Source: Butyrivibrio sp. NC2007
GTDB taxonomy: Bacteria; Bacillota; Clostridia; Lachnospirales; Lachnospiraceae
Assembly: GCF_000421405.1 (NCBI RefSeq)
Contig: NZ_ATWY01000001.1
Coordinates: 310,001 to 374,000, forward strand
DNA length: 64,000 nucleotides
Direction: 5' to 3'
Positions 8,644 to 17,806 of the stretch are shown one piece after another; position 1 is the first letter of the stretch; every line of letters begins with the position of its first letter. Under the pieces are notes generated by a model. The model had not been told where the DNA came from. It made no database searches and saw only the letters and a program-made list of their open reading frames with translations. Made by a program: the position numbers and the translations under genes.

Positions 8644-11600
8644 TTATCTCTTAAGGTTTGTAAGCTCCTCAAGAAGTGTATCGGATACTGTGATGATACG
8701 GCTGTTTGCCTGGAATCCACGCTGTGTTGTGATCATCTCTGTGAACTCTCTTGAAAGGTCTACGTTTGACATTTCCAGAACACCGGTATTCATGTAGCCA
8801 CCGTCAGTTGTGATATCCTGAATTGTTGCCTCACCTGAGTTAAGTGTTGATGAATAGAGGTTATCACCTTCCTTGGCAAGACCTGATGCATTAGCAAACT
8901 CTGCAGATGCGATCTGTCCAAGAAGCTTTGTCTGACCGTTTGAATATGTTGCAAATATCTGACCGTCTGTACTTACGTTTACACCGTTCATCTCACCAAC
9001 CATACGACCTGTGTTAAGAGAAGACTTATCTCCCTTTACAGCCTTGATTGTTGATGATCCGCTGGTGTTGTAGTTTGTAACTGTTGAGAAGTCGATTGTA
9101 AGTCTTCCTCTCTCAGCCTCTTCATCAGCTGTTGTTGGCTGGAATCCGAAAGGCTCAAGGCCTTCAACGTTCTGGTCAAATACAAGGTTTACAAGACCGT
9201 TTGAATTGCCGTTAGCTGTTGTAAGTGATCCGTTTGCAGGGTTGAACTTCAGCTGGATTGACTGAGTTCCTGTTGTAAGTGTGATGCTGCCGTCATTGTT
9301 GAGGCTGTATGTAGCATCTGATCCAAATGCCTCTGCAACTTCATCTGTAATTCCATATACTGAGTTAAGAAGTCCTCTGTATGGTCCAGAAGATGACTGA
9401 AGAAGATCCTTAACCGATACGCTGTCGTTGCTGCTGTTTGGAAGGTTATCCCATGCTACTGTATCGTTTGTTGTAACATACTTAAGTGTTCCGTCAGCGT
9501 CAAGGCTTGCTGCGTAATCTGAGTTGGCAGGTGGAGTAAATGTTGTTGTCTGATAAATACTTGCTGTACCGTTTCCTGCAATGTTTACAAGAAGGTTTGT
9601 AGCATACTCTGATCTGTCAAGCCCGAATACATCCTGGAAGAGCTCATCGCTGAAGTCATTAACAGTTGCCTCATCACCTTTAAGTACATATGCTGAGAAA
9701 TCTGTTGTATTAGTGTAAACACCACCAAGCTCCTGAGCTGTGTATGAAGGGAATGTATTCTCATCAGCATAGAAGGTCTTTGAGAATGGGCTGCCGTCGT
9801 ATAATTTGTTTGCTGTATCAGGAATATATGTAGGATTTGTCTTGTAGAAAAGAACTCCTGCTGTTCCTGAGAGTGACTCAATCTTGAAGTTTGTGTACTT
9901 GTTAGCATCAGCGTTCATGTAATCAGCAAGCTCTGATATCTTTGCTGACTGAAGTGCTGCATCGTATGCTGCCTTCTCAGTATCGTTCAGACTTCCATCG
10001 CTATTAGTATCGTAGTCAGTTGTAGAACCATCAATTGTTATTGTAGTAGCTGTAGTCGCGATCTTAGTCTCAATCCTTCCTGTGCCTGTGCCAACCAGCA
10101 TATCATGAAGAGCTACCTTCTGAGCATTATCGAGCATTGTGTATGTATATACTTCATCTTCATTGAAAGCTGTAACATCTGCGATCTGAGTAGATGTAGT
10201 AACCTGAGTAGTTCCTGTATCATCTGTCTTTGAGCCGTAAACCTTGAGGTTGCCATCTGTATATGTGTAGAAAAGAGTATCTGCATAGCTGTCTACTGCT
10301 GCTTCAAGTCCTTCGAAGTCCTCGTAGAACTTTGAAAGATATCCAACAGATGTTGCAGTCTCTGTTGCCTTTGTAACTGCAGGATCTCTGTAAATCTGGA
10401 ATGAGTCATTGTTGGCTCCGTCAGCTGTGAATTTATACTGGAACTTAGATGTAAGGTAGCTGTCAAGCTCAGTAGGATTTACTCCAAAAACATTTGTAAG
10501 TGTTGTCTTGATAGCTGTTCCGATCTTGTCCATAGTACCTTCATTAGCATTAGGTACTACATAAGCCTTACCTGAATTGTCTTTATTTACGTAGTATGAG
10601 CTTGCATTTGTTGATGAATATGTGTATCCGTCAGGCTTACCTGATGCAAGTTCCTCATCGTATGTAATTGTAAGTACACCGTTCTCTGTGATTGTGTACT
10701 CGGATGTCTTTGAATATCCTTGTGTTCCACCTGCGATTGTTGCATCATCTATTCCGTAAACAGTCTTAAGAATTCCTGCGTATGATGCCTTGCTGCTCTC
10801 CATAAGGTCAGAAAGTGTACCTGTTGTAGGAACGCCTTCGTAAGCAGTTGCGCCTGCAAGAAGCTTAACTGTTGATGTTGTTGCGCCAACCTCAACTTCG
10901 TAAGCTTCATTTACGCCGTAGTCAAAGTTCTCTGTCTTGCCGAATGAAACACCCTTAAGAAGATCTGATCCGATGCTGTTTCCGTCAGAATCGATGATAT
11001 CTGTGAGCTGAAGTGAGAAGATATTGTTGTTCTCAGCATCCTCAAGGTCTGTATCCTTAAGTGTGAACTTTCCTGTGTAGAGATATCCTCTGTTATCATA
11101 GAACTCAAGTGTGATGGTCTTTCCATCATCAGATGTTACGTTAGTATCTCTGTTATCGATATTTCCGGAGTAAAGACCTGCTGTTGTTGATGCAGGTGAA
11201 TATGTGGTGTTGTCAGCGCTCATGATCTGAAGGCTTGAAAGTCCACCGTTTCTGTTGATTGTAATCGCTCCGGTCTCTTTATCTTCCTGAGCCACCCATC
11301 CCTGTACCAGGTATCCGTTTGACTGCATAGCAAGGTTTCCTGCGCCGTCAACGTAGAAAGAACCGTCTCTTGTGTAGAGGTTCTCTTTTCCGTTGTTAAC
11401 AACGAAGAAGCTCTTACCTGTGATCATGATATCAAAAGGATTGTTTGTTGTCTGAGTTGCACCCTGAGACTCGATTGCGGTTGCAATAGCACCACTCTTG
11501 GCACCAAGACCGATCTGACGAGCATTAACACCACCCTTGGTTGCTGTTGCACCGGATGCTGTCTGGGTTGTCTGATACATAAGATCCGAGAATGTGATTG

Positions 11601-11712
11601 ACTGTGACTTGAAAGAAGTTGTATTTACGTTAGCAATGTTGTTACCAAGAACGTCCATCTTGGTCTGATGTGTGCGAAGTCCTGCTACACCAGAATAAAG
11701 TGATCTCATCAT
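8644..11712 (-). CDS. flgE: Flagellar hook protein FlgE, unusually long
   Basis: The N-terminus (MMRSLYSGVAGLRTHQTKMD, then LGNNIANVNTTSFKSQ) and C-terminus (VDLSREFTEMITTQRGFQAN ... TLLEELTNLKR) are the conserved D0/D1 parts of hook proteins. The protein is 1022 residues, against about 260 in Bacillus and about 400 in enterics. The extra length is a Thr/Ser/Asp/Asn-rich central region (about residues 170-900), expected to fold as added outer domains of the hook. The start at 11712 has GGAGG ten bases upstream. No repeat array or frameshift was seen. Confidence 0.95.
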   Translation of the reverse strand: MMRSLYSGVAGLRTHQTKMDVLGNNIANVNTTSFKSQSITFSDLMYQTTQTASGATATKGGVNARQIGLGAKSGAIATAIESQGATQTTNNPFDIMITGKSFFVVNNGKENLYTRDGSFYVDGAGNLAMQSNGYLVQGWVAQEDKETGAITINRNGGLSSLQIMSADNTTYSPASTTAGLYSGNIDNRDTNVTSDDGKTITLEFYDNRGYLYTGKFTLKDTDLEDAENNNIFSLQLTDIIDSDGNSIGSDLLKGVSFGKTENFDYGVNEAYEVEVGATTSTVKLLAGATAYEGVPTTGTLSDLMESSKASYAGILKTVYGIDDATIAGGTQGYSKTSEYTITENGVLTITYDEELASGKPDGYTYSSTNASSYYVNKDNSGKAYVVPNANEGTMDKIGTAIKTTLTNVFGVNPTELDSYLTSKFQYKFTADGANNDSFQIYRDPAVTKATETATSVGYLSKFYEDFEGLEAAVDSYADTLFYTYTDGNLKVYGSKTDDTGTTQVTTSTQIADVTAFNEDEVYTYTMLDNAQKVALHDMLVGTGTGRIETKIATTATTITIDGSTTDYDTNSDGSLNDTEKAAYDAALQSAKISELADYMNADANKYTNFKIESLSGTAGVLFYKTNPTYIPDTANKLYDGSPFSKTFYADENTFPSYTAQELGGVYTNTTDFSAYVLKGDEATVNDFSDELFQDVFGLDRSEYATNLLVNIAGNGTASIYQTTTFTPPANSDYAASLDADGTLKYVTTNDTVAWDNLPNSSNDSVSVKDLLQSSSGPYRGLLNSVYGITDEVAEAFGSDATYSLNNDGSITLTTGTQSIQLKFNPANGSLTTANGNSNGLVNLVFDQNVEGLEPFGFQPTTADEEAERGRLTIDFSTVTNYNTSGSSTIKAVKGDKSSLNTGRMVGEMNGVNVSTDGQIFATYSNGQTKLLGQIASAEFANASGLAKEGDNLYSSTLNSGEATIQDITTDGGYMNTGVLEMSNVDLSREFTEMITTQRGFQANSRIITVSDTLLEELTNLKR

Positions 11713-11853
11713 AAGGCATTGTCCTCCATCAAATTAAAATAGCGATTTCGGACGAAGCTTTAGTTTTGCGGATAAACCCGGCAGTCTGTCCGGATTTAAA
11801 AGATTTCCTGGCAGGTCGGGTACGTCCACCCCTTATGACCTGCTTCGGTCCAA
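11713..11853 (-). other. Structured leader between the TIGR02530-type gene and flgE
   Basis: On the minus strand the arms GCAGGTC and GACCTGC (11811-11843) enclose an inner GGGT/ACCC hairpin whose loop is GGACGT. A second small CCGG/CCGG hairpin follows near 11774-11795, and GGA recurs in the ribosome site. There is no U-run, so this is not a plain terminator. GGA in a hairpin loop is the classical CsrA recognition pattern; the CsrA role is inference. Confidence 0.45.
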
Positions 11854-12294
11854 TCATGCAATAACTGCTCCGTCGATGTTAGTGAATACGTTGTTCTTGT
11901 TTTCTGTCTGATCCATTGCTGTCACTACGGTGCTGCTGGGTACATTTACGATAAATGCCAGCTGATCAACCAGGATAAGTGAATCCTTGATGCCCTTCTC
12001 CATGGCTTCTTCTCTTCCATGCGAAAGTCTCTGCATCTGGTCCTGTGTAAGCTCGATGTTTCTCATGTTTAGTCTGTTCATGGCATGCTTCGAAAACTTA
12101 ACAGCTCCTTCACTGTTAATATTATCGGCACCTTCTTTAATTTTATTTAGAACAGATGCAAAAGAATTTTCTCCTGTAGGCAAAGAATTATTTTCTTTGC
12201 CTACTTTAGGAGTTTTAGGATTCAAAAACTGATCCTGGACCTGTCCTATGGACATATACTGACGATCATCCATTATCATTTTTCTTTCCTCCAA
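11854..12294 (-). CDS. Flagellar operon protein of the TIGR02530 type
   Basis: The C-terminal half (KFSKHAMNRLNMRNIELTQ, then LILVDQLAFIVNVPSSTVVT) matches the small flagellar operon protein family described by TIGR02530, found between flgD and flgE in many Firmicutes. Its molecular function is not established. The likely start is an ATG in the first eight codons: MDDRQYMSIGQ (about 12273) is a good alternative to the longer form because the ribosome site GGAGGAAAG lies at about 12288. The first 50 residues are variable. Confidence 0.8.
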   Translation of the reverse strand: MEERKMIMDDRQYMSIGQVQDQFLNPKTPKVGKENNSLPTGENSFASVLNKIKEGADNINSEGAVKFSKHAMNRLNMRNIELTQDQMQRLSHGREEAMEKGIKDSLILVDQLAFIVNVPSSTVVTAMDQTENKNNVFTNIDGAVIA

Positions 12295-12306
12295 TAGTTT
12301 TTAGTA

Positions 12307-12984
12307 TCAAGCCTTTTCGGTAAAGGTTCTGTGTGTATCTCCTCTGATGTCATCGATACGGTTTACATACTGAAGAAGTGCTGTAACGTAGTTCTTGTCC
12401 ATCATGTTCTTAGCCCTCTCGTCCATGTTCTCAGTGTAGTACTGATACATAGTGTCGATCGTAAGACCGTGATCTTCTTCTGTAACCATTTCAAGGCTTG
12501 AAGGAAGCTTATCGATAGCCTTCTGGAAATCTTTAACAGCTTCCACAGCTGATGTGTAGTTGGGATCAAGAACCTGTGATACATCATCGATACTGTAGTT
12601 TGTTCCGTTGATGTTAAGGTATGCTTTATTTCCGCTGTAAGTAACAAAATCCACAGTACCTTCAACTTCGGTTGTCTTTCCGGTATCAGGATTGGTCTGG
12701 CTGACAACAACCGTCTTACCAACCATCTCGGATGCTCTTGAAAGCGACATAGCATTTGCCATGTTAGAGAGCTGCTCAACCTGTGTGAAGGTTGCGTACT
12801 GATTGATGTACTCGGTGTTTGAAGTAGGCTCTAAGGGATCCTGATACTTCATCTGAGCAACCAGGATCTGCATGAAAGCATCCTTGTCATAACCGGTAGG
12901 TGTTGTCTTGTTTGTGGTTTCGTTCTTTGCGTTAACCACTTCACCGTTCTTTATAATTGCATCTACTGAACTTATATCTGCCAT
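12307..12984 (-). CDS. flgD: Flagellar hook capping protein FlgD
   Basis: The conserved FlgD N-terminal region is present at about residues 30-75 (DAFMQILVAQMKYQDPLEP and NQYATFTQVEQLSNM). FlgD forms the temporary cap on which hook subunits polymerise. The protein is 225 residues. The central part (VEGTVDFVTYSGNKAYLNIN) matches the Tudor-like hook-binding region. It lies between fliK and the TIGR02530-type gene. Confidence 0.94.
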   Translation of the reverse strand: MADISSVDAIIKNGEVVNAKNETTNKTTPTGYDKDAFMQILVAQMKYQDPLEPTSNTEYINQYATFTQVEQLSNMANAMSLSRASEMVGKTVVVSQTNPDTGKTTEVEGTVDFVTYSGNKAYLNINGTNYSIDDVSQVLDPNYTSAVEAVKDFQKAIDKLPSSLEMVTEEDHGLTIDTMYQYYTENMDERAKNMMDKNYVTALLQYVNRIDDIRGDTHRTFTEKA

Positions 12985-13010
12985 AATGACCTCTTTTTCT
13001 TTGCCTTTAG

Positions 13011-14495
13011 TTATGCACTAAAGTCAACCATATTGCCATTTGCCGCCATCATCTGAAGCGCTATCTTTTCAGCATCGCTCTGAGCTTCAACTTCTTCGTC
13101 AGCTTCAAGTTCTGAGAGATTTATTCTTCTTAAGGATTTAACCTTTTTCTCAGCCTCTGCTTCACCGGAATGTCTATCATTTCCCTGCTCGAGGTTTTGT
13201 TCGAATCCATGGCTTGCAATTGTTACTTCGATTGATGTAACCTTTATGCCCTGCTCATCGAATTTCTGCTGAAGCTGAACCATCTGTGCTTCAACAGCCT
13301 CTTTTACAATCTGGTTCTGAGCTGTAAACTTAGCAACGATTCCGTCTTTACCACTGGTTAAAAGAATATTTACATTGCCAAGGCTTGCCGGATGGAGCGA
13401 AAGTTCCATGGAAGTCTCTTCATTTTTTGCTGAAATAGTTATCTTTTCAGTGATCTGTCTGATAATGTTCTCCATCTGCTCTCTGTCTGCGTAAGAAACC
13501 ATATTTGAACCTTCTACGCCTGCAGCAGCATCTGCGATATTATTCATTACCTGATTGAAAAGATTTGATGACTCTGCGCCGTTTTGAAGAGAATTCTTAT
13601 TTCCACCTTCTTTGGAACTGTTTGTGGTGATCTCTACCTTTTTCTCTTCAGCTATCGGCTGGTCTGTGAACGCCTCCGACTGTGGTGCATCAGTCTTTGT
13701 GTCCTTAACTGCGTTTGCGTTTGGATCAAAAGCAGGTACTGCCTGATCTACTTCGCTTTCGGTTACTTCAAGTCCCTCCTCAAGCATTTGCCTGAAGTTA
13801 TCTTTTGCATTTGAAATGCCGGCCTGAAGTTCTTCCTCTGACAGATCGAACTCATTCATAAGTCCGTCCTTCATACTTTCTGCACCCTCCATGAGGTCCT
13901 GCAATGAAGTATATATGTCAGTGTCTGTTATTAGATCTATTGTCTCCTCCTGTCCGCTAAGCTGTGTGATCATCTGAGCTATGTTTGCGGGATTCAAAAG
14001 ATCTACTGCCATGAGGCCAAGTACCTGCATCGCATTGACTACATCATCTTCTGTGATGCCAAGCTCATCTGCGAGCTGAGTCATAAGTTCTTTTCCTGCC
14101 TCATTTAAGGATTCCTGCAGCTTTGTGTCAGCTTCCGTGCCCTGTGTTTCGTTTGTCACTACTGTATCCTGGCTTTCTACCGTGCTCTTAACTTCCTGTG
14201 TCTGAGTGTTATCTGTCTGTACCTTGTCGGTTGAAACAGAAGAGGTATCAGCTTTTGTTGTCAGATCAGCACTTTTTGTCTGCTTTGAGTTATCAAGTGA
14301 CTGATTAACCTGCTTGGAGACATCTGCGGTCTTGTTCTGGATCAGGCTGCCTGATACTTTGTTAAGTACCATGTCGAAACTTGCGCCTGCCGCTGTTTTT
14401 GTGTCTTTACCGGTGACATTTGAAACGTTTGTGGCTGCAGTGCCCTGTACAAAGTAAGCTGCCATAGCGCCTACTGCGTTATTTGCACTGCTCAT
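13011..14495 (-). CDS. fliK: Flagellar hook-length control protein FliK
   Basis: The C-terminal domain (about residues 345-425) has the FliK pattern ELSLHPASLGNVNILLTSG and VEAQMVQLQQKFDEQGIKV. The first 330 residues are a low-complexity, Gln/Thr/Asp-rich ruler region. FliK measures the hook and triggers the FlhB switch. A 494-residue FliK beside a 1022-residue hook protein is of interest. The start at 14495 has AAGGAGGG, and a sigma-28 promoter lies about 65 bases upstream. Confidence 0.92.
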   Translation of the reverse strand: MSSANNAVGAMAAYFVQGTAATNVSNVTGKDTKTAAGASFDMVLNKVSGSLIQNKTADVSKQVNQSLDNSKQTKSADLTTKADTSSVSTDKVQTDNTQTQEVKSTVESQDTVVTNETQGTEADTKLQESLNEAGKELMTQLADELGITEDDVVNAMQVLGLMAVDLLNPANIAQMITQLSGQEETIDLITDTDIYTSLQDLMEGAESMKDGLMNEFDLSEEELQAGISNAKDNFRQMLEEGLEVTESEVDQAVPAFDPNANAVKDTKTDAPQSEAFTDQPIAEEKKVEITTNSSKEGGNKNSLQNGAESSNLFNQVMNNIADAAAGVEGSNMVSYADREQMENIIRQITEKITISAKNEETSMELSLHPASLGNVNILLTSGKDGIVAKFTAQNQIVKEAVEAQMVQLQQKFDEQGIKVTSIEVTIASHGFEQNLEQGNDRHSGEAEAEKKVKSLRRINLSELEADEEVEAQSDAEKIALQMMAANGNMVDFSA

Positions 14496-14560
14496 CTAAA
14501 CCCTCCTTCCATATTTTTTCTTTCGGGCATACATACTCTGCCCATAATCTTTCGTTAAAT

Positions 14561-14587
14561 ATATCGGAACATGTGTAAATAACTTTA
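14561..14587 (-). promoter_or_regulatory. Sigma-28 (SigD/FliA) promoter of fliK operon
   Basis: The minus strand reads TAAA at 14587-14584, a 16-base spacer, and CCGATAT at 14567-14561. This matches the sigma-D/sigma-28 consensus TAAA-N14-16-CCGATAT. The predicted transcription start is about 55-60 bases before the fliK start codon, just after the terminator of the chemoreceptor gene. Confidence 0.8.
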
Positions 14588-14611
14588 GCTTTATAGGAAA
14601 ATTTCTTTAAA

Positions 14612-14640
14612 CAAAAAAGGGCGCTGATAAAAGCGCCCTC
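14612..14640 (-). terminator. Terminator after the soluble chemoreceptor gene
   Basis: On the minus strand AGGGCGCT and AGCGCCCT pair around a six-base loop and are followed by TTTTTTG. It isolates the FIST/chemoreceptor transcript from fliK. Confidence 0.9.
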
Positions 14641-14650
14641 CATGGTCTGT

Positions 14651-15610
14651 TTATTTATCTTTAACTATCGGTGGTATCTGTGAGACAAGATTTTCAATGT
14701 GCTCAAATACGCTGCTCTTTGTCGTTCCCAGTGCATTTACTCTGTCAAGCTGTTCAACCAGGGCATCATACTTGTTATTGATCTCAGTGAAGCTGTTTCC
14801 GATTCTTCCAAGCTCATCGGAGGCTGTATCTGCAGTATCTGCAATCTCCTTCTGAACAGCATTTGCTCCATTCGCACTTTCAATAATGTCCTTGAAGGTA
14901 TCCTTAGTCTCGTCAACTTCCTTAAGACTTCTGTCCATGGCATTTATTGAATTCTCCATGCTGACTGAAAGCTTTTCACTCTCCTGTCCGGCAGCATCAA
15001 TTGAGGCATTAACCTGGCTGATCATAACCTTGATCTCATCCGCAAGTTCCCTTACCTCTGTTGCAACAACCGCAAAGCCTTTTCCGGCAGCTCCTGCTCT
15101 TGCAGCTTCAATCGAAGCATTAAGAGCAAGAAGATTTGTCTGTGTTGCGATACCAATGATCTTCTTCATATAATCAGAAATCTGATCAACCGCGCTCTTA
15201 AAGTTCTCGAATCCCTGAGCCATCTCATCAAAGCTTTCTCTTACTTCATTTGAACTGCTCTTTAATTCTTCAACCTTGTTCTGAGCGGTCTCAACACTGT
15301 TTAAGATATTGACCTTAACATCTTCAAATTTGGATGCGCTGTTATTAACAGCATCGAACATCTCATTGAAGGCATCCATCTGTTCGCGCAGCTGGGCGTT
15401 ACTCTCAATGACAGACTCTACTGCCTCACCCATATCATGGATCTCCGTCAGGGAATTAAGCTCGTTTTGAACAAGCTCCTTCTGGAAGCTCTCAATGGAG
15501 TTTGCAATGTAGATCAGGGATTTTAATCTGTCACTGTCATCTCTTGCTGTCTCTTTGGCCTGGCTTGCTGCCACATCTTCGTTCTTTTTCTTGAAAATAT
15601 CTGTAAGCAT
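14651..15610 (-). CDS. Soluble methyl-accepting chemotaxis protein
   Basis: This 319-residue protein has no membrane segment and no recognisable sensor domain, but it has a full chemoreceptor signalling tip ([20 protein letters not shown], then [17 protein letters not shown], about residues 150-190) flanked by long coiled coils. Such receptors sit in cytoplasmic arrays and control CheA. The input is probably a partner protein: the FIST-domain gene starts 17 bases upstream of it in the same transcript. The C-terminus shows no obvious CheR-tethering pentapeptide. The receptor class is certain and the ligand unknown. Confidence 0.9.
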   Translation of the reverse strand: MLTDIFKKKNEDVAASQAKETARDDSDRLKSLIYIANSIESFQKELVQNELNSLTEIHDMGEAVESVIESNAQLREQMDAFNEMFDAVNNSASKFEDVKVNILNSVETAQNKVEELKSSSNEVRESFDEMAQGFENFKSAVDQISDYMKKIIGIATQTNLLALNASIEAARAGAAGKGFAVVATEVRELADEIKVMISQVNASIDAAGQESEKLSVSMENSINAMDRSLKEVDETKDTFKDIIESANGANAVQKEIADTADTASDELGRIGNSFTEINNKYDALVEQLDRVNALGTTKSSVFEHIENLVSQIPPIVKDK

Positions 15611-15627
15611 ACTATCGTCTCTCCTTA

Positions 15628-16686
15628 TTATTCAAATACAACACATGTCATTGTCTGATTAACAAATTGCGAATTGTAATGCTCACCAAATCCAATGAGC
15701 CCACAGGAAGTACCAAGAGTAGCAATCTTACCAAGATATTGGTTAAGCTCTCCTCTTTCCTTCAAAACCAGATATCTGAAGATACAGTTGACTGAGTATA
15801 TTCCCGAAATCCTGTTAAAGTCATTTTTGATCTTGCTTATAGTTGTCTCGGCAACCTCCATCGGATCTCTCATCTCAAGAAGTGTTAAGATATCCGAGTC
15901 ATTTATCTGTCTGTAACAGATAAGTCCGGATCCTGCTACATCCTTGATGGATACGATGCATACATCATTACCTATCATCTTTCCAAGAGGATTTTTGAAG
16001 GTCTGATTAATAATTTCCTTATCCGTTGAAGTATGCGTAAGCTCCATATAAACCTGTTTAGCGGAGCGTCCGTTAAGTTCACCGAGATAGTATTTTGCTC
16101 TATCCGTCTTAGAAGCAATAAGCTGAGTCTTATCCTTTGGTACGTAGATGTTCTCTTTATAAGTCTTAACCTTACCGCCTTCATTTCTGACAACAGCGTA
16201 AGTCATTCCATCAGTATAGATCTTTCCGTTACAGGAAACCTTACCTGCATCGCCGGTTGCTCCCATAACGTGAAGTCCGTATCTGTCGATAAGTCCTCTT
16301 ATTGTAGTAAGAACTGCCGCATCATTACCTGTACAGAAATCAATGATTGCAGTGTTATCACTTCCGGGTCTGACCTTCTTTATATCAGCCTCAAGTCTTG
16401 CAATATCTCTTGCCGGCATAGTGGAGACTTTTTCCAATATACCTGTAGAAACAGTGACTCCTTCCGAAAATGCCATGACAGAAACACCGTTTTCAAGGAT
16501 AGTCGAATCATATCCCATTCCGACACAGCCAATACTTGGAACACCTGGGAAAAGAGCTTCCACATCAGCTACAGCTTTCTCAAACCCATCAGCGCTGCTG
16601 GTGAAAACAATAAGCTGTGGCGAACGAAGTCCGTTCACAGCTTCCTTAACATTACCTGATGCATTCTTACCGTAAAACATTTTCAT
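15628..16686 (-). CDS. FIST domain sensor protein
   Basis: The protein starts [17 protein letters not shown] at ATG 16686 behind AAAGGAGAT; an upstream extension lacks a ribosome site. It shows the FIST N-domain ([20 protein letters not shown], about residues 47-75) and FIST C-domain ([19 protein letters not shown] ... [14 protein letters not shown] ... [10 protein letters not shown]). FIST proteins are thought to bind small ligands such as amino acids and feed them to linked kinases or chemoreceptors. About 352 residues, no membrane segment. It is co-transcribed with the soluble chemoreceptor and sits between ylxF and fliK. Confidence 0.88.
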   Translation of the reverse strand: MKMFYGKNASGNVKEAVNGLRSPQLIVFTSSADGFEKAVADVEALFPGVPSIGCVGMGYDSTILENGVSVMAFSEGVTVSTGILEKVSTMPARDIARLEADIKKVRPGSDNTAIIDFCTGNDAAVLTTIRGLIDRYGLHVMGATGDAGKVSCNGKIYTDGMTYAVVRNEGGKVKTYKENIYVPKDKTQLIASKTDRAKYYLGELNGRSAKQVYMELTHTSTDKEIINQTFKNPLGKMIGNDVCIVSIKDVAGSGLICYRQINDSDILTLLEMRDPMEVAETTISKIKNDFNRISGIYSVNCIFRYLVLKERGELNQYLGKIATLGTSCGLIGFGEHYNSQFVNQTMTCVVFE

Positions 16687-16802
16687 TAGGCTTATCTCCT
16701 TTTTATAAAATTTGACCCTAATTACAGTATAACGACTAAAAACCAATATTTTGTAAACGTAATTCTGAAATTTTTCTAAACCATATTCCGTGTATAATTA
16801 TG

Positions 16803-16838
16803 CAAAAAAGAGTCCGCTGTTTTCCTACAGCAGACTCT
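16803..16838 (-). terminator. Terminator after ylxF
   Basis: On the minus strand AGAGTCTGCTG pairs with CAGCGGACTCT (one G-U) and is followed by TTTTTTGC. It ends the flgB-to-ylxF transcript before the FIST gene. A possible -10 (TATACT, near 16725) for the FIST gene lies downstream without a clear -35. Confidence 0.88.
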
Positions 16839-16852
16839 AAAACGTCTTATAA

Positions 16853-17806
16853 TTATCCAGTAACTTTTGTTGATTTTTGCTCAAGTGCATTGGGTTCAAG
16901 AAGCTGTGTGAGCTTGGCTGCATTTGCCTCTTCCATGGCAGCAAGTATATCGCCTCTGTTCTCAACAGACATCTGAGCCAGTATCTTTGCGACAAGCTGG
17001 ATCTGATTCTCCGTTACCATCTCGTCAAAGATCTTCGCAGCGCTCTTTGCCTTCATGCCGGAATAGGTTGTGGCAAAAGCCTTTATTGCCGCGTCATCAA
17101 CGCCGCCCTGAACAACCTTCTTGTATATCTCGGCAGCAGACTCAGGATCTATCTCCTCATAGTACTGCCTGTAGGTTTCCGCATCCGGAGCATTCTCTCC
17201 GTAAACTACCTCATTGTAGAACTTCTCTCGCTCTTCATAGAACTCTTTTTGCTGGAGTTCAAATGGTTCGAGTCTTGTTACTTCAGCCTTGAGTTTCTCG
17301 TTCTCAGCTGCAAGCGCACTGTTTTGCTCCATCTCAGATTGAAGCGCCTGCTCAAGTCTCTTTATGTAAGCCTGGGCATCCTCAATAGTTGTAATTGACC
17401 CGGTCTGGGCAGCATCACCTGTAACTTCAACTGCTGTCTGTGTATCTGCAGTGCTAGAAGTACTCTTCTCATAGGAGCCTTCCGGAAGAATCCAGTTTAC
17501 ATACGGAACATCCTTGAGTATTGGGGCAAGCACATCTGATCCAAAGCCTCCGACATCAAGCTTGACCAAAAGAACCATGATTGCAAGCCAGATAAGGATG
17601 ATCAGAAAAGTTATGACCAAAGTAGCCAGTCCTCCGGCATTGTCACCGTTTATTTCGGCAGCTCTGTCGGCAAATTCTCTCTCCTGTTCCCTCTGGGCTT
17701 TTGCCTGCTCCTTCAGCTTTTTCTTATATTCTTTTTTATCAGCTTTTAGCTTGGCCTTGGCCGCTTTAGGGTCTTCCGGCGCGCGCAATAAATTATTATC
17801 AGCCAT
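16853..17806 (-). CDS. ylxF: YlxF/MotE-like flagellar protein
   Basis: This 317-residue protein has a Lys/Glu-rich cytoplasmic N-terminus (about residues 1-55), one membrane helix (about 60-82), a Thr/Ser linker, a coiled coil (about 140-185), and a C-terminal MgtE-N-like helical domain (AAIKAFATTYSGMKAKSAAK ... LVAKILAQMSVENRGDILAA). This layout is that of YlxF in Bacillus and MotE in alphaproteobacteria, which sit in flagellar operons and act as chaperones or stabilisers at the motor. It is 0 bases from fliJ, as expected for ylxF. Confidence 0.82.
   Translation of the reverse strand: MADNNLLRAPEDPKAAKAKLKADKKEYKKKLKEQAKAQREQEREFADRAAEINGDNAGGLATLVITFLIILIWLAIMVLLVKLDVGGFGSDVLAPILKDVPYVNWILPEGSYEKSTSSTADTQTAVEVTGDAAQTGSITTIEDAQAYIKRLEQALQSEMEQNSALAAENEKLKAEVTRLEPFELQQKEFYEEREKFYNEVVYGENAPDAETYRQYYEEIDPESAAEIYKKVVQGGVDDAAIKAFATTYSGMKAKSAAKIFDEMVTENQIQLVAKILAQMSVENRGDILAAMEEANAAKLTQLLEPNALEQKSTKVTG

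Noticed and set aside
11713-11853. Cyclic di-GMP riboswitch before flgE
   Set aside because: The GEMM core sequence pattern is not present; only simple hairpins are seen.
16033-16659. 208-codon open frame opposite the FIST gene
   Set aside because: Same reason: the FIST frame is conserved and this one looks like random reverse-strand translation.
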